Source: Anaerohalosphaera lusitana (GTDB lineage Bacteria > Planctomycetota > Phycisphaerae > Sedimentisphaerales > Anaerohalosphaeraceae). From it: a stretch of DNA of 64,000 nt. Below are positions 37,076 through 46,153 of this stretch, piece by piece (positions within the stretch are counted from its first letter, which is position 1; the number at the start of each line of letters is the position of its first letter). The translations under genes were made by a program, and so were the position numbers. The notes under the pieces are model-generated. The model had not been told where the DNA came from. It worked only from the letters and a program-made list of their open reading frames with translations, and made no database searches. The stretch is from positions 3,216,593-3,280,592 of the forward strand of contig NZ_CP019791.1 of the NCBI RefSeq assembly GCF_002007645.1, given 5' to 3'.

Positions 37076-38850
37076 AAAACAGAAGGCTCCTCTGGCAAAT
37101 CTTCACTCCATTCGTCCTTGTGACACTGGCTGCGCTTATATCCGCTGCATTTTACATATCTTACACACTTCGTGATTTCCACCTCGATCAGATAGAACAG
37201 CAGCTTCTGGCTCAGGCATACTTTGCAGAGGAGCTTCTCACCGACAGCCTGGCGAATCAGGAGAACGCCTATCTCAACGAGGTCACAAAAGAACTCGGCC
37301 AGGAAACGGGAACCAGAATAACAATAATCGCTGCCTCCGGACAGGTTGTAGCTGAATCCCATGAGCAGGCCGAAGAAATGGAACTGCACGCGGATCGTCC
37401 CGAGATCGTGCAGGCACTTGAAGGCAGCACTGGCTTCGCAATACGCCCCAGCACCACCCTTGGCCAGGACATGGTTTATGTTGCGATACCGATGATGCAA
37501 GACGGCAATGTAATAGGTGTCGTTAGAACATCCGTATCCGCGGCGTCCATAGACAACACGCTTGCCGAGATATTCACGCAGATAGCCTTTGCAAGCATCA
37601 TTATCGCTTTTGCAGCAGCAATCGTGAGTCTGGGCATTTCACGCAGGATAACCCTGCCTCTTGAAAAACTCCGCGAAGGGGCGAATCGCTTTGCGCAGGG
37701 CGATTTCTCACACACCCTGCCTCATGCTCACGCCTACGAGATCGATGCTCTGGTAACAGCGATGAACAGAATGGCAAAAGACCTTGACAGCCGTATCAAG
37801 ACTATGATTCGTCAGCACAATGAGCAGCAGGCAATCCTCTCCAGCATGGCTGAAGCGGTCATCGCAGTTGACAACAACCAGCAGATCATCAGCATAAACG
37901 AGGCTGCGGAAAAAATGCTTAACATCGATAAGACCGACGCAAACGACAGGAGGCTTAGCGAAGTAGTTCGCAACCCAATGCTCAATGATTATATCCAAAC
38001 CGCCCTTACCGAAGAGACTCATGTAGAGGGTCCTCTCACTCTGCATGACACAGGTCTTGAGCGTCATCTGCGGGTTCAAGGGACACTGTTGCGAGATGCG
38101 CACAATAAAAAGATCGGCGCGGTTGTGGTATTGAATGACATCACCCAGATCCGGCGGCTCGAAAGAGTCCGCAAAGACTTCGTCGCAAATGTCTCTCATG
38201 AACTGAAAACGCCGGTAACATCGATCAAGGGCTTTATAGAAACCCTTCTCGACGGTGCACTCGATGACCCCGAAGATGCTGCTCGCTTCATAAAAATAAT
38301 CGAAAGGCAAACGAACCGTCTTAACCATATAATTCAGGACCTGTTGACGCTTTCCAGGATCGAGGAGCAAACCGAAAGAACCTCCATTGAAGTGGTACCC
38401 GCTAATATTAAGGGCCTGCTCTCTACTGCGGCTCAACTATGCCAGCTTCGCGCATCGGAAAAGAATGTAGAGATAAAGCTGGATTGCGAAAACGATCTGA
38501 TCGCACCCGTCAACCCCTCTCTGCTCGAACAGGCACTGGTCAACCTCATCGACAATGCGATAAAGTACAGCCCTCAAGACGACACAGTGACCGTAAACGC
38601 ACACCAGGACCAGAACAATATAGTCTTTTCCGTAAGCGACAATGGCTGCGGAATAAAAGCGAAATACCTCCCCAGGCTGTTCGAACGTTTCTATCGCGTC
38701 GACAAGGCCCGCAGCCGCAAACTGGGCGGGACCGGACTGGGCCTGGCAATAGTCAAGCATATCTCCCAGGCTCATGGAGGGACGGTCTCGGTAGAAAGCA
38801 CACCAGACATCGGCAGCACATTCACTATCACGATACCTACTACGAATTGA
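37072..38850 (+). CDS. phoR: PhoR-type phosphate sensor histidine kinase
   Basis: A 592-residue inner membrane kinase: transmembrane segments at about 7-29 and 168-189 around a periplasmic domain of about 135 residues, then HAMP (190-243), PAS (about 252-356), the HisKA helix with His376 in ANVSHELKTP, and an HATPase domain with the N, G1 (DNGCGI) and G2 (GGTGLGLAI) boxes. E. coli PhoR lacks the large periplasmic sensor, while Gram-positive PhoR and this one have it. PhoU and the Pst transporter normally tell PhoR about phosphate. Coupled to phoB by a 4-bp overlap. Confidence 0.92.
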   Translation: MKNRRLLWQIFTPFVLVTLAALISAAFYISYTLRDFHLDQIEQQLLAQAYFAEELLTDSLANQENAYLNEVTKELGQETGTRITIIAASGQVVAESHEQAEEMELHADRPEIVQALEGSTGFAIRPSTTLGQDMVYVAIPMMQDGNVIGVVRTSVSAASIDNTLAEIFTQIAFASIIIAFAAAIVSLGISRRITLPLEKLREGANRFAQGDFSHTLPHAHAYEIDALVTAMNRMAKDLDSRIKTMIRQHNEQQAILSSMAEAVIAVDNNQQIISINEAAEKMLNIDKTDANDRRLSEVVRNPMLNDYIQTALTEETHVEGPLTLHDTGLERHLRVQGTLLRDAHNKKIGAVVVLNDITQIRRLERVRKDFVANVSHELKTPVTSIKGFIETLLDGALDDPEDAARFIKIIERQTNRLNHIIQDLLTLSRIEEQTERTSIEVVPANIKGLLSTAAQLCQLRASEKNVEIKLDCENDLIAPVNPSLLEQALVNLIDNAIKYSPQDDTVTVNAHQDQNNIVFSVSDNGCGIKAKYLPRLFERFYRVDKARSRKLGGTGLGLAIVKHISQAHGGTVSVESTPDIGSTFTITIPTTN

Positions 38851-38953
38851 CACCCCATCTGATTCATATTCACTGCTAGAATAATGTTAGAATTCGGCTC
38901 CTACAGCGATGATTCTGCGCGCATGGACAAAAAAATGAAGTAAAAGCTCATTC

Positions 38954-39005
38954 CTAACCACCCACTAACAATTCATTCACATGCCCCTAACAGACTAGGC
39001 ATAAC
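38954..39005 (+). promoter_or_regulatory. PHO box and -10 element of the porin gene
   Basis: Four 11-bp repeats at 38954, 38965, 38976 and 38987 begin CTAACC, CTAACA, TTCACA and CTAACA. The -10 candidate CATAAC is at 39000-39005, right after the array. Position and period are the same as at phoB, pstS and the Na/Pi transporter. Confidence 0.8.
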
Positions 39006-39064
39006 ATCCATCCATAACTGGAGTGCGTGTTAGGGAAAAATTACTTCAAAATGAAAGGGAAAAA

Positions 39065-40273
39065 ATGAAGCAGAAGGTACAAGCAGCATTGGCGGCCATC
39101 ATGATCATGGCCATGGCGGGTCTGGCAAGCGGGGATGAAATTTCAGAACTGCGAAAGCAGGTCGAAATGCTCAGCAAAAAGCTCGAAAAGCTTGAGGCAC
39201 AGCAGCAACAGCAGAAATCGGTATTTGAAGAGCAGATCGACAAAGTGGCCGCTCAGAAAAGCGAAGCGAAACTGCCCGACAGCCTCAAGTGGGCCGAGAC
39301 ACTGAAATTCTACGGCGACTTCCGGTACAGGCACGAATCGATCGACGACGAGACCGCTTCCGAACAGCGGGACCGCAATCGTATCCGTGCACGTCTGGGC
39401 GTTAAGGCTAAGGTCAATGATGAATTCGGCGTAAACTTCCGCCTGGCCAGCGGTGACGATGATCCGGTATCTACAAATGAAACACTCGACGACTCATTCA
39501 GTACAAAAGACATCCGCCTCGACAGGGCCTACGCGATATGGACGCCGAACTGGTCGGACCCCACAACTATCCAAATGGGTAAAATGGGCGTTCCCTTCTT
39601 CAAGGCTGGCGGCAATCAGTTGATCTGGGATGACGACCTGAGCGTCGAGGGTGTAAGCGCCAATTACGGCTGGTCACTCAACGACAACACCTCAGCAGAA
39701 GTCACCGGCGCAGGTTTCTGGGTCGACGAGAGAAGCTCCGATGTCGACACATCACTATGGGGCATTCAGGGGCTCATCAATCGCGACCTCTCTTCTGACA
39801 GCAGCGTAACAGCAGGAGCTACTTACTACGATTACGGCAACATTGAAGGCATTCCTACAACCACGATAGGCACCCTGAGCTCTGACTACAACATATTTGA
39901 AGCACTTGCCGAATACTCCACAAAGATCAACTCCGTACCCGTAAAGGTCTATGGTAACTGGGTAAACAACACCGCAGCAGATACAGGTGAAGATACAGGT
40001 TATCTCCTCGGCATGACCTACAACAAGGCCAAGAAACAGGGAACCTGGCAGCTCGGCTATCAGTATCGGGACCTCGAACAGGAAGCAGTTGTAGGCGCAT
40101 TCAGTGACTCAGACTTCATCGGCGGCGGAACGAACGGCAAGGGTCATAAGTTCAGCTTCGCATATGCCCTGGCCAAGAATACCACCGCGGGCGTAACCTA
40201 CTTCATGAACGAAAAAGGCGACGATGAAACTGACTATGACCGTCTGCAAATCGATTTGAAATACAAGTTCTAA
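39065..40273 (+). CDS. phosphate-regulated outer membrane porin
   Basis: A 402-residue outer membrane protein with a signal peptide (1-21, cleavage near LASG), a coiled-coil segment (about 25-65) that may bind peptidoglycan or trimerise, and a beta-barrel rich in alternating polar and aromatic residues. It ends in aromatic Phe (LQIDLKYKF), the signal for outer membrane insertion. The sequence resembles the putative porin (Porin_5) family. A PHO box just upstream suggests phosphate uptake, in the role PhoE or OprP plays elsewhere. The ATG at 39065 has AAAGGG ahead of it and opens the signal peptide. Confidence 0.85.
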   Translation: MKQKVQAALAAIMIMAMAGLASGDEISELRKQVEMLSKKLEKLEAQQQQQKSVFEEQIDKVAAQKSEAKLPDSLKWAETLKFYGDFRYRHESIDDETASEQRDRNRIRARLGVKAKVNDEFGVNFRLASGDDDPVSTNETLDDSFSTKDIRLDRAYAIWTPNWSDPTTIQMGKMGVPFFKAGGNQLIWDDDLSVEGVSANYGWSLNDNTSAEVTGAGFWVDERSSDVDTSLWGIQGLINRDLSSDSSVTAGATYYDYGNIEGIPTTTIGTLSSDYNIFEALAEYSTKINSVPVKVYGNWVNNTAADTGEDTGYLLGMTYNKAKKQGTWQLGYQYRDLEQEAVVGAFSDSDFIGGGTNGKGHKFSFAYALAKNTTAGVTYFMNEKGDDETDYDRLQIDLKYKF

Positions 40274-40297
40274 CATATTGCTCATATTTACATAGTT

Positions 40298-40341
40298 CTA
40301 ACATCGCTCTAACACAACGCTAACACTTTACGGACTATAAT
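40298..40341 (+). promoter_or_regulatory. PHO box and -10 element of pstS
   Basis: Three consecutive 11-bp repeats at 40298, 40309 and 40320, each beginning CTAACA, are followed five bases later by a perfect TATAAT at 40336-40341. It is the clearest PHO promoter in the window and would drive the whole pst unit. Confidence 0.9.
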
Positions 40342-40371
40342 CTTAGGAACCTTATTGAAAGGAACGCGAAA

Positions 40372-41211
40372 ATGAAACTAACGAAAACTCTCAGAAACAG
40401 TTGGCTTGTACTCGTTGCAGCCATCATGATCAGTTGCCCGGCAATGGCAGCAGAAGAACCTATCGACATCGACGGATCCACGACAGTCGGTCCGATCGCT
40501 GATGCCTTCAAGGAAGCGTTTGAGGACATCCATCCTGACGCATCGCTGACGATCAAGAAGACCGGCAGCGGTGATGGCGCGGCAGCACTGGTTGCGGACC
40601 GCACTGACATCGCGATGATGAGCCGGTTCATGAAGCCAAAAGAATTTAAAACCGCTGTTGATAAGGGAATCTACCCCGTCGCACACGTGGTGGCGATGGA
40701 CGGTGTCTGTGTTGTAGTACACCCATCCAATACTATAGATGAGCTTACCTCCGACCAGGTCAAAGCTATCTATAAGGGTGAGATCACGAACTGGAAAGAG
40801 CTCGGCGGGCCTGACATGAAGATAGTACCGGTAAGCCGTGACACTGCTTCGGGCACATACGAAACTTTCCATAAGCTGGTCATGAAAAAGGAAAAGATGG
40901 ATTCAGGCGTAGAATACGTCAATTCCAATCCACAGGCCCATGCACGTGTATCGAAAACCCAGGGCGCTATTGCTTATGTCGGCCTCGGGTTTCTCGATCG
41001 CAAGGTTAAGGCCCTTGAGATCGATGGAGTAACGCCTACACGCAGAACGATCGCCAAAGGGCTCTATCCTGTCAGCCGTCCGCTCTATCTGTTCACGAAC
41101 GGCTACCCGAAACTCGGTTCGCTGGTACACGCATTCTGTACCTTCCACCTCAGCGAAGAAGGTCAGGAGATCATCGAGTCGAAGGGATTCGTTCCGCTGA
41201 CTGACTACTAA
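40372..41211 (+). CDS. pstS: phosphate-binding periplasmic protein PstS
   Basis: A 279-residue protein with a signal peptide (hydrophobic 9-22, cleavage near AMA). Phosphate-binding segments of the PstS family are visible: DGSTTVGPIADAF (about 34-46), TGSGDGAAAL (about 64-73), DIAMMSR and SRDTASGTYETF (about 155-166). PstS captures phosphate in the periplasm and delivers it to PstCA. It is a short PstS of the kind found in anaerobes and archaea. A strong hairpin after its stop probably protects the pstS part of the transcript. Confidence 0.94.
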   Translation: MKLTKTLRNSWLVLVAAIMISCPAMAAEEPIDIDGSTTVGPIADAFKEAFEDIHPDASLTIKKTGSGDGAAALVADRTDIAMMSRFMKPKEFKTAVDKGIYPVAHVVAMDGVCVVVHPSNTIDELTSDQVKAIYKGEITNWKELGGPDMKIVPVSRDTASGTYETFHKLVMKKEKMDSGVEYVNSNPQAHARVSKTQGAIAYVGLGFLDRKVKALEIDGVTPTRRTIAKGLYPVSRPLYLFTNGYPKLGSLVHAFCTFHLSEEGQEIIESKGFVPLTDY

Positions 41212-41239
41212 TCAAAGAGACACTTTTAAGCACTGACCC

Positions 41240-41269
41240 GGTCTGCCGAGTCTCTGGGCTCGGCAGACC
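41240..41269 (+). promoter_or_regulatory. stem-loop between pstS and pstC
   Basis: A perfect 11-bp stem (GGTCTGCCGAG with CTCGGCAGACC) around an 8-base loop lies 28 bp after the pstS stop. A T-run is absent; an A-rich stretch follows instead, so it is not an intrinsic terminator for the plus strand. The likely role is to block 3' exonucleases and give more binding protein than permease. Confidence 0.6.
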
Positions 41270-41344
41270 ATAAAAAAATATAGATCAACTTTATATCAAG
41301 CTCGAAGTCTTCTTAGTTCTAAGCTTCAAAAGAGAAGGTAGAAT

Positions 41345-42331
41345 ATGCCGCAGAGCAGTAAAAAACCAAACAGCACAGAGCATAATTCACCGGTAGAATT
41401 CTCTGCTCCGCTGATGATGAGCCCTGGCGAAGACATCAGGGGCTTTCTTACATTTCACGGCGTCAAATTTCTGCTCTTTCTAATTACCTGTGCATCCGTT
41501 CTCGCAGTCCTGCTGATCTTCTTTTTTGTCTGCCGTGAAGCGATACCATTTCTGACTCAGCACGACGTGGCCGAATTCTTCACCAGCACCGACTGGTATC
41601 CGGAAGCAGATACTCCGCAGTTTGGCGGACTCGCACTGATAACAGGCAGCATATATGCAACACTGATCGCCATGGTAATCGCCGTGCCGATCGGCCTGCT
41701 TGCAGCAATATTTCTCAGCGATATCGCTCCATTCAAACTTCGCGAATACATCAAACCAATAATCGAACTTCTTGCCGCTATTCCATCGGTCGCGTACGGC
41801 TTCTTCGCAATCCTGATTTTCGCCCCGATGCTCCAGAAGCAGTTCGGCTTCACCACCGGGGCGAACGCCCTCAACGCCGGCATAATACTGGGGATCATGG
41901 CCCTGCCGACGATAATCAGCGTCGCTGAAGATTCGCTCTCCGCTGTCGGCCGCGAGATACGTGAAGCATCCTACGGCCTCGGCGCGAACCGATTCGAAAC
42001 CATTATCAAAGTCGTTATGCCCGCAGCTCACAGCGGAATAATCGCGGGGATCATTCTCGGGGTCATGAGAGCTATCGGCGAAACAATGGTCGTACTTATG
42101 GCCTCCGGTAACGCCAGTCAGATCCCCACGCCCTGGTACGACATCGGTCAGTCCATCAGAACAATGACCGCCACCATCGCCGGCGAAATGGGAGAAACCG
42201 CCAAGGGCTCCGACCACTACTATTCGCTGTTCGCAATAGGCCTGATCCTTCTGGTCTTTACCCTGCTTCTAAATCTTATCAGCGAACACTTCATGGCCCG
42301 AATCCGCAACCGTGCCGGAGGTAACAAATGA
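41345..42331 (+). CDS. pstC: phosphate ABC transporter permease PstC
   Basis: A 328-residue inner membrane permease with six predicted transmembrane segments. The EAA-type loop that contacts the ATPase is seen as EIREASYGLGANRFETI (about 202-218), and further PstC motifs occur (GSIYATLIAMVIAVPIGLL, LLAAIPSVAYGFFA). It pairs with PstA to form the phosphate channel. AAGG lies 8 bases before the ATG. Its stop overlaps pstA by ATGA. The N-terminal cytoplasmic tail of about 38 residues is somewhat longer than in E. coli. Confidence 0.94.
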   Translation: MPQSSKKPNSTEHNSPVEFSAPLMMSPGEDIRGFLTFHGVKFLLFLITCASVLAVLLIFFFVCREAIPFLTQHDVAEFFTSTDWYPEADTPQFGGLALITGSIYATLIAMVIAVPIGLLAAIFLSDIAPFKLREYIKPIIELLAAIPSVAYGFFAILIFAPMLQKQFGFTTGANALNAGIILGIMALPTIISVAEDSLSAVGREIREASYGLGANRFETIIKVVMPAAHSGIIAGIILGVMRAIGETMVVLMASGNASQIPTPWYDIGQSIRTMTATIAGEMGETAKGSDHYYSLFAIGLILLVFTLLLNLISEHFMARIRNRAGGNK

Positions 42332-43956
42332 GCCTGAAAACCAGAGGCATATTCAATAAACTTTTCACATTCTGCTGCTCCAGCTCCGTTGTTCTGCTCG
42401 CAGCGGTACTTATCATAATCCTCGCGCCTATGATGTACACGGGCTGCACCGCTGTCATTTTCCGCGGCACACATGAATTCCGCGCAATGCAGCTCGAGCT
42501 GTTCGACAGAGGCGATCCTCAACAGATACAGCAAGAAGAAGAACGGCTGCAGGAGCTTCGTCAGCCTATCTATGACATGCTGAGCCACTTCGAGCGAGGC
42601 ATAGCAACCGAACAGCTCGTCGATCAGGCAAAGGACATCTACCGCGATTACGGAGATAAACTGCGATACGACAACGTGCCGCGTGATGTTTACCTCAGCA
42701 AACGCCGGCAGGCTCGCGAAATCCGCAACCTGCTGAGTGACGCATATGAAACCACGGACAAAACCGAGGCACTTGAATACCTCGACGAAGTAGATTCCCA
42801 CGAGCTCAAGCCCGATTTTGCGGACACGAAGATCGCTCAGCTTTTCGAGATGGCCGACGAATATCGTGAAATCGTGAACACCGTCGATCTGGACCGCCGG
42901 GATGAATACCTCACCGCGCTCGATGAAGTGAAGGAAGCACTTCGCCGTCTGTTCGGGCCTCGCCCGGGCGCTGAAAGAGCACATCTGGCCATGAACCGCT
43001 ACGGCTCGACGAGATGGGATCAGGTTCAGAAAAACCTGGACGTGCTTCTGTACGCACAAAAATGGGTGCAGGAAGAACCCGGCCAGCCCGCGGTCAAAAA
43101 ATCCGTATCTCGTGCCGAGGAACAATTCGCAGGAACGACCCTCGAGCCCTTGTTCGCGATGGTCGAAAACGATATCGAAAAACTCACTCAGCCCAAACCG
43201 ACCTTTTACTGGCAGTATTTCATAGATGACAGCACACCCGGCTACTTCTTCGGCGGTGTCGGTCCTGAAATACTAGGAACCATCCTGATAACCCTGGGCG
43301 CGATGCTTTTCGCCACGCCGCTGGGAATTATCTCCGCGTGGTATCTCGTCGAATACGGCAAAGACGGCCATGTGGTACGGATAATACGTTCATGCGTAAA
43401 TACGCTCGCAGGCGTACCGAGCATCGTGTTCGGTCTGTTCGGTCTGGCATTTTTCCTGATGTTCCTGTTTCCACGCATCGGCCTGTCTTCCGAACCGTCA
43501 ATCCTTGCGGGCTCACTTACCCTCGGTCTGCTCGTACTGCCAGTCATTATCCGCGCCAGCGAAGAAGCAATCCGATCAGTACCGCAAACATACAAAGAAG
43601 CATCACTGGCACTGGGCGCCGGTGAATTCCGCACTTTCCTGACAGTCACCCTGCCTGCCGCCCTGCCGGGAATCCTTACGGGCATCATACTCAGTCTCTC
43701 GCGGGCCGCGGGTGAAACCGCTCCGGTGCTTTTTATCGCGGCAATAGCATCAGGTCCAAAACCCGGATCCATATTTGACCCGACTCGACTGCTGTCGTAC
43801 GGCAGCTACGTAATCGCAACCGGCGACCGGATCGCAATGAGAGTGCCTCACAAACAGTACGGCATGGTGATGACACTGATACTGCTCGTACTGCTGTTAA
43901 ACATAGTCGCCATAGTGGTCCGATCGAAGATGGCACGCAAACTGAGAGGATACTGA
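42328..43956 (+). CDS. pstA: phosphate ABC transporter permease PstA with large extracytoplasmic insertion
   Basis: At 542 residues it is nearly twice the usual 290-300. The permease core lies in the last 260 residues: [22 protein letters not shown], the [15 protein letters not shown] stretch, and the EAA-loop [16 protein letters not shown]. Between the first transmembrane segment (about 18-45) and this core is an insertion of about 250 residues rich in Glu, Arg, Leu and Gln, alpha-helical and without membrane segments. By topology it should lie in the periplasm and could contact PstS or the porin's coiled coil. The insertion is seen directly; its role is unknown. Confidence 0.92.
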   Translation: MSLKTRGIFNKLFTFCCSSSVVLLAAVLIIILAPMMYTGCTAVIFRGTHEFRAMQLELFDRGDPQQIQQEEERLQELRQPIYDMLSHFERGIATEQLVDQAKDIYRDYGDKLRYDNVPRDVYLSKRRQAREIRNLLSDAYETTDKTEALEYLDEVDSHELKPDFADTKIAQLFEMADEYREIVNTVDLDRRDEYLTALDEVKEALRRLFGPRPGAERAHLAMNRYGSTRWDQVQKNLDVLLYAQKWVQEEPGQPAVKKSVSRAEEQFAGTTLEPLFAMVENDIEKLTQPKPTFYWQYFIDDSTPGYFFGGVGPEILGTILITLGAMLFATPLGIISAWYLVEYGKDGHVVRIIRSCVNTLAGVPSIVFGLFGLAFFLMFLFPRIGLSSEPSILAGSLTLGLLVLPVIIRASEEAIRSVPQTYKEASLALGAGEFRTFLTVTLPAALPGILTGIILSLSRAAGETAPVLFIAAIASGPKPGSIFDPTRLLSYGSYVIATGDRIAMRVPHKQYGMVMTLILLVLLLNIVAIVVRSKMARKLRGY

Positions 43957-43957
43957 T

Positions 43958-44845
43958 ATGCCTTTCGACATCGCAGGAACCCGTCAAATGCAAAAAAGAG
44001 CAAGTTCAGCAAATAAAAAGGCCGAGAAAATGCCTCAGATCAAAATTAACAGCTCAAATCAGCCGGATCCCGAACCCAGGCCGGTCAAGGACAAACCGAT
44101 CATTACCTCGGAAGACTTCTGCCTGTACTACGGCAGCAAAGCCGGCGTTCAAGACATATCGATGGAGATATATCCCACCTCCGTCACCGCGATCATCGGT
44201 CCCAGCGGCTGCGGCAAGAGCACGTTCCTGCGCAGCATAAACCGCATGAACGACCTGATACCGCACACCAGCGCAAAGGGTCAGCTTCGCGTCAACGGAT
44301 CCAATGTATACGACAAACAGATCAACCTAGTAAATCTCCGTCAGCAGGTTGGCATGGTGTTCCAGAAGCCCAATCCGTTTGCGAAAAGCATTTATGACAA
44401 TATCGCCTACGGTCCCCGCCTTCAGGGTATCCGAAACCGCGCCCGCCTTGACGAGATAGTTGAAACATGCCTGAAATCTGCGGCCCTGTGGAAGGAAGTA
44501 AAGGATGACGTGAATAAGTCCGCTCTGGCTCTTTCGGGCGGTCAGCAGCAAAGACTGTGCATCGCTCGTACACTTGCAACCGAGCCCAAGGTACTGCTGA
44601 TGGATGAGCCATGCTCCGCGCTGGACCCCATCGCGACCGGCCGCATCGAGGACCTGATCAACGAACTCAAGGACAAATACACCATCGTTATCGTGACCCA
44701 CAATATGCAGCAGGCCGCTCGCGTGAGCGACATGACTGCATTCTTCTGCATGGGCGAGCTGATCGAATACGACCAGACTGACAGACTCTTTACGAACCCG
44801 GCCGAGAAACAGACAGAGGACTACATCACTGGAAGGTTCGGCTGA
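43958..44845 (+). CDS. pstB: phosphate ABC transporter ATPase PstB
   Basis: A 295-residue ATPase with Walker [10 protein letters not shown], the Q-loop, signature LSGGQQQRL, Walker [14 protein letters not shown], and the H-loop histidine in [11 protein letters not shown]. The PstB-specific SINRMNDL helix is present. GAGAGGA precedes the ATG. There is an N-terminal extension of about 45 residues rich in Lys, Gln and Pro compared with E. coli PstB (257 residues). It starts 1 bp after the pstA stop. Confidence 0.95.
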   Translation: MPFDIAGTRQMQKRASSANKKAEKMPQIKINSSNQPDPEPRPVKDKPIITSEDFCLYYGSKAGVQDISMEIYPTSVTAIIGPSGCGKSTFLRSINRMNDLIPHTSAKGQLRVNGSNVYDKQINLVNLRQQVGMVFQKPNPFAKSIYDNIAYGPRLQGIRNRARLDEIVETCLKSAALWKEVKDDVNKSALALSGGQQQRLCIARTLATEPKVLLMDEPCSALDPIATGRIEDLINELKDKYTIVIVTHNMQQAARVSDMTAFFCMGELIEYDQTDRLFTNPAEKQTEDYITGRFG

Positions 44846-44846
44846 T

Positions 44847-45197
44847 ATGCACAAGCAGTATCACGGCAAAACCTGGAAGATCCGCTCGGCAAAACGATAT
44901 CCTCAGGCACGAAACCATATCATAATCGGCCGGGTCGTCGATACCACTGAGGCATTCATTAGAATCAAATGCAGAACGTTCCATTTCGGACGCACCGTAA
45001 CGTCGGCCAAGGACATAGACATCGGACCAAACATGACCCGCATAGTCCCATGGAACAGCATCGAGATCGTGAATGAACTGCCCGATTCATTTGACTATGC
45101 GTCGGCAGAGCTTATACTGGATTCCAAGGGCCGGGTTGCGTTGAAGGACCACAATTACCTGTCTCCGCTGTGTTCGAGATCGGAACAAAGATATTAA
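44847..45197 (+). CDS. small basic protein of unknown function between pstB and phoU
   Basis: A 116-residue protein, basic at the N-terminus, with a compact beta-rich middle (HIIIGRVVDTTEAFIRIKCRTFHF) and no membrane segment. It starts 1 bp after the pstB stop and 82 bp before phoU, so it belongs to the pst transcript. The IIIGRVVDTTEAFIRIK part looks like a small beta-barrel of SH3 or OB type. I do not recognise the family. A regulatory role in phosphate signalling is a guess from position. Confidence 0.7.
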   Translation: MHKQYHGKTWKIRSAKRYPQARNHIIIGRVVDTTEAFIRIKCRTFHFGRTVTSAKDIDIGPNMTRIVPWNSIEIVNELPDSFDYASAELILDSKGRVALKDHNYLSPLCSRSEQRY

Positions 45198-45279
45198 CTG
45201 GAAACCCACCAAAGCGCAAATAGGGACGCCAATCGGCGTAAGCAGTTTTGAAATGGTTTTCCACAACGGGAGCTTAACA

Positions 45280-45948
45280 ATGCCTGTACACATGAAACAT
45301 GAGATAGACAAGCTCAAGCAAAACCTTGTAAACCTGTGCAGCGTCGTCGAAGAAGAACTCTGGCAGGCTGTAAAGTCGGTAAAAAACGCCGACGCGGACC
45401 TGGCCGCAAAAGTCATCGGCAACGATCAGAAGATCGACGATCGTGAGGTCGAGATAGAGGAAGAATGCCTAAAGATCCTCGCACTCTACCAGCCGGTTGC
45501 GATTGACCTGCGGTTCATCATTACTGCCATGAAGATCAACAACGACCTGGAACGTATAGGCGATCTCACCGTCAATATCGCCGAAAGGAGCCAATTTCTG
45601 GCCAATCAGCCTCAGGTCCCGATTCCCTTTGACTTCGAAAGCATGACCGAAAAAACCCAGGCCATGCTCAGAAAAAGCGTCGATGCGCTGGTAAAGATGG
45701 ACTGTCAGATCGCACACGAAGTATGCATGTCAGACGATAAAGTAGATGCCATCAATCGACAAATGTACGACCAGGTCAAAAAAGAGATCGTAAAACACCC
45801 CGACTGGGTTGAGCAGCTCATTCATCTGCTCTCGATCTCGCGGCACCTTGAGAGAATCGCGGACCACACCACGAATATCGCAGAAGATGTGATTTACATG
45901 GTCGAAGGTAAAATAGTACGTCACACCACCGAAAAATTCGGAAGCTAA
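45280..45948 (+). CDS. phoU: phosphate signalling protein PhoU
   Basis: A 222-residue protein with two PhoU repeats of three helices each, including the metal-binding patterns EIEEECLKILALYQPVAIDLR and DDKVDAINRQMYDQVKKEI. The NNDLERIGDLTVNIAERS and RHLERIADHTTNIAEDV segments end the two repeats and hold the iron or manganese ligands. PhoU links the Pst transporter to PhoR and represses the regulon when phosphate is plentiful. GGGAG lies 8 bases before the ATG at 45280. Confidence 0.95.
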   Translation: MPVHMKHEIDKLKQNLVNLCSVVEEELWQAVKSVKNADADLAAKVIGNDQKIDDREVEIEEECLKILALYQPVAIDLRFIITAMKINNDLERIGDLTVNIAERSQFLANQPQVPIPFDFESMTEKTQAMLRKSVDALVKMDCQIAHEVCMSDDKVDAINRQMYDQVKKEIVKHPDWVEQLIHLLSISRHLERIADHTTNIAEDVIYMVEGKIVRHTTEKFGS

Positions 45949-45966
45949 CACAGCCCTAACATTTGC
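45945..45966 (+). promoter_or_regulatory. partial PHO-like repeat pair over the phoU stop
   Basis: Two 11-bp repeats (CTAACACAGCC, CTAACATTTGC) overlap the end of phoU. They have the same form and period as the full PHO boxes but number only two and lack an obvious -10 element at the usual distance. They may be an auxiliary site for the downstream transporter or a remnant. Confidence 0.4.
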
Positions 45967-46048
45967 AGACTTAAACCACGTCAAAACAAGGGATTACAAA
46001 AAATATCGAACCCCTTGACATCTGTTTCGCTGCGCACTATTGTATGTC

Positions 46049-46102
46049 CTAATCGAACGCTAACACTGAGCTAACACTATTCTAACAATCCGGAACTATA
46101 CA
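46049..46102 (+). promoter_or_regulatory. PHO box and -10 element of the Na/Pi cotransporter gene
   Basis: Four 11-bp repeats at 46049, 46060, 46071 and 46082 begin CTAATC, CTAACA, CTAACA and CTAACA. Four bases after the array lies a -10 element TATACA (46097-46102). The arrangement matches that at phoB and pstS almost exactly, so this gene is in the same regulon. Confidence 0.87.
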
Positions 46103-46153
46103 TTCCCGCCAGTTTCGGATTCGCCTTTTTTAGTGCTCTAATTAGGACAAATT

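Noticed and set aside
37072-38850. PhoR as a generic KinB or ResE-type kinase
   Set aside because: The coupled PhoB, adjacent pst-phoU genes and PHO boxes make phosphate sensing by far the best reading.
41240-41269. Intrinsic terminator after pstS
   Set aside because: The hairpin is strong but is followed by A residues, not T, on the transcribed strand, and the pst genes continue downstream.
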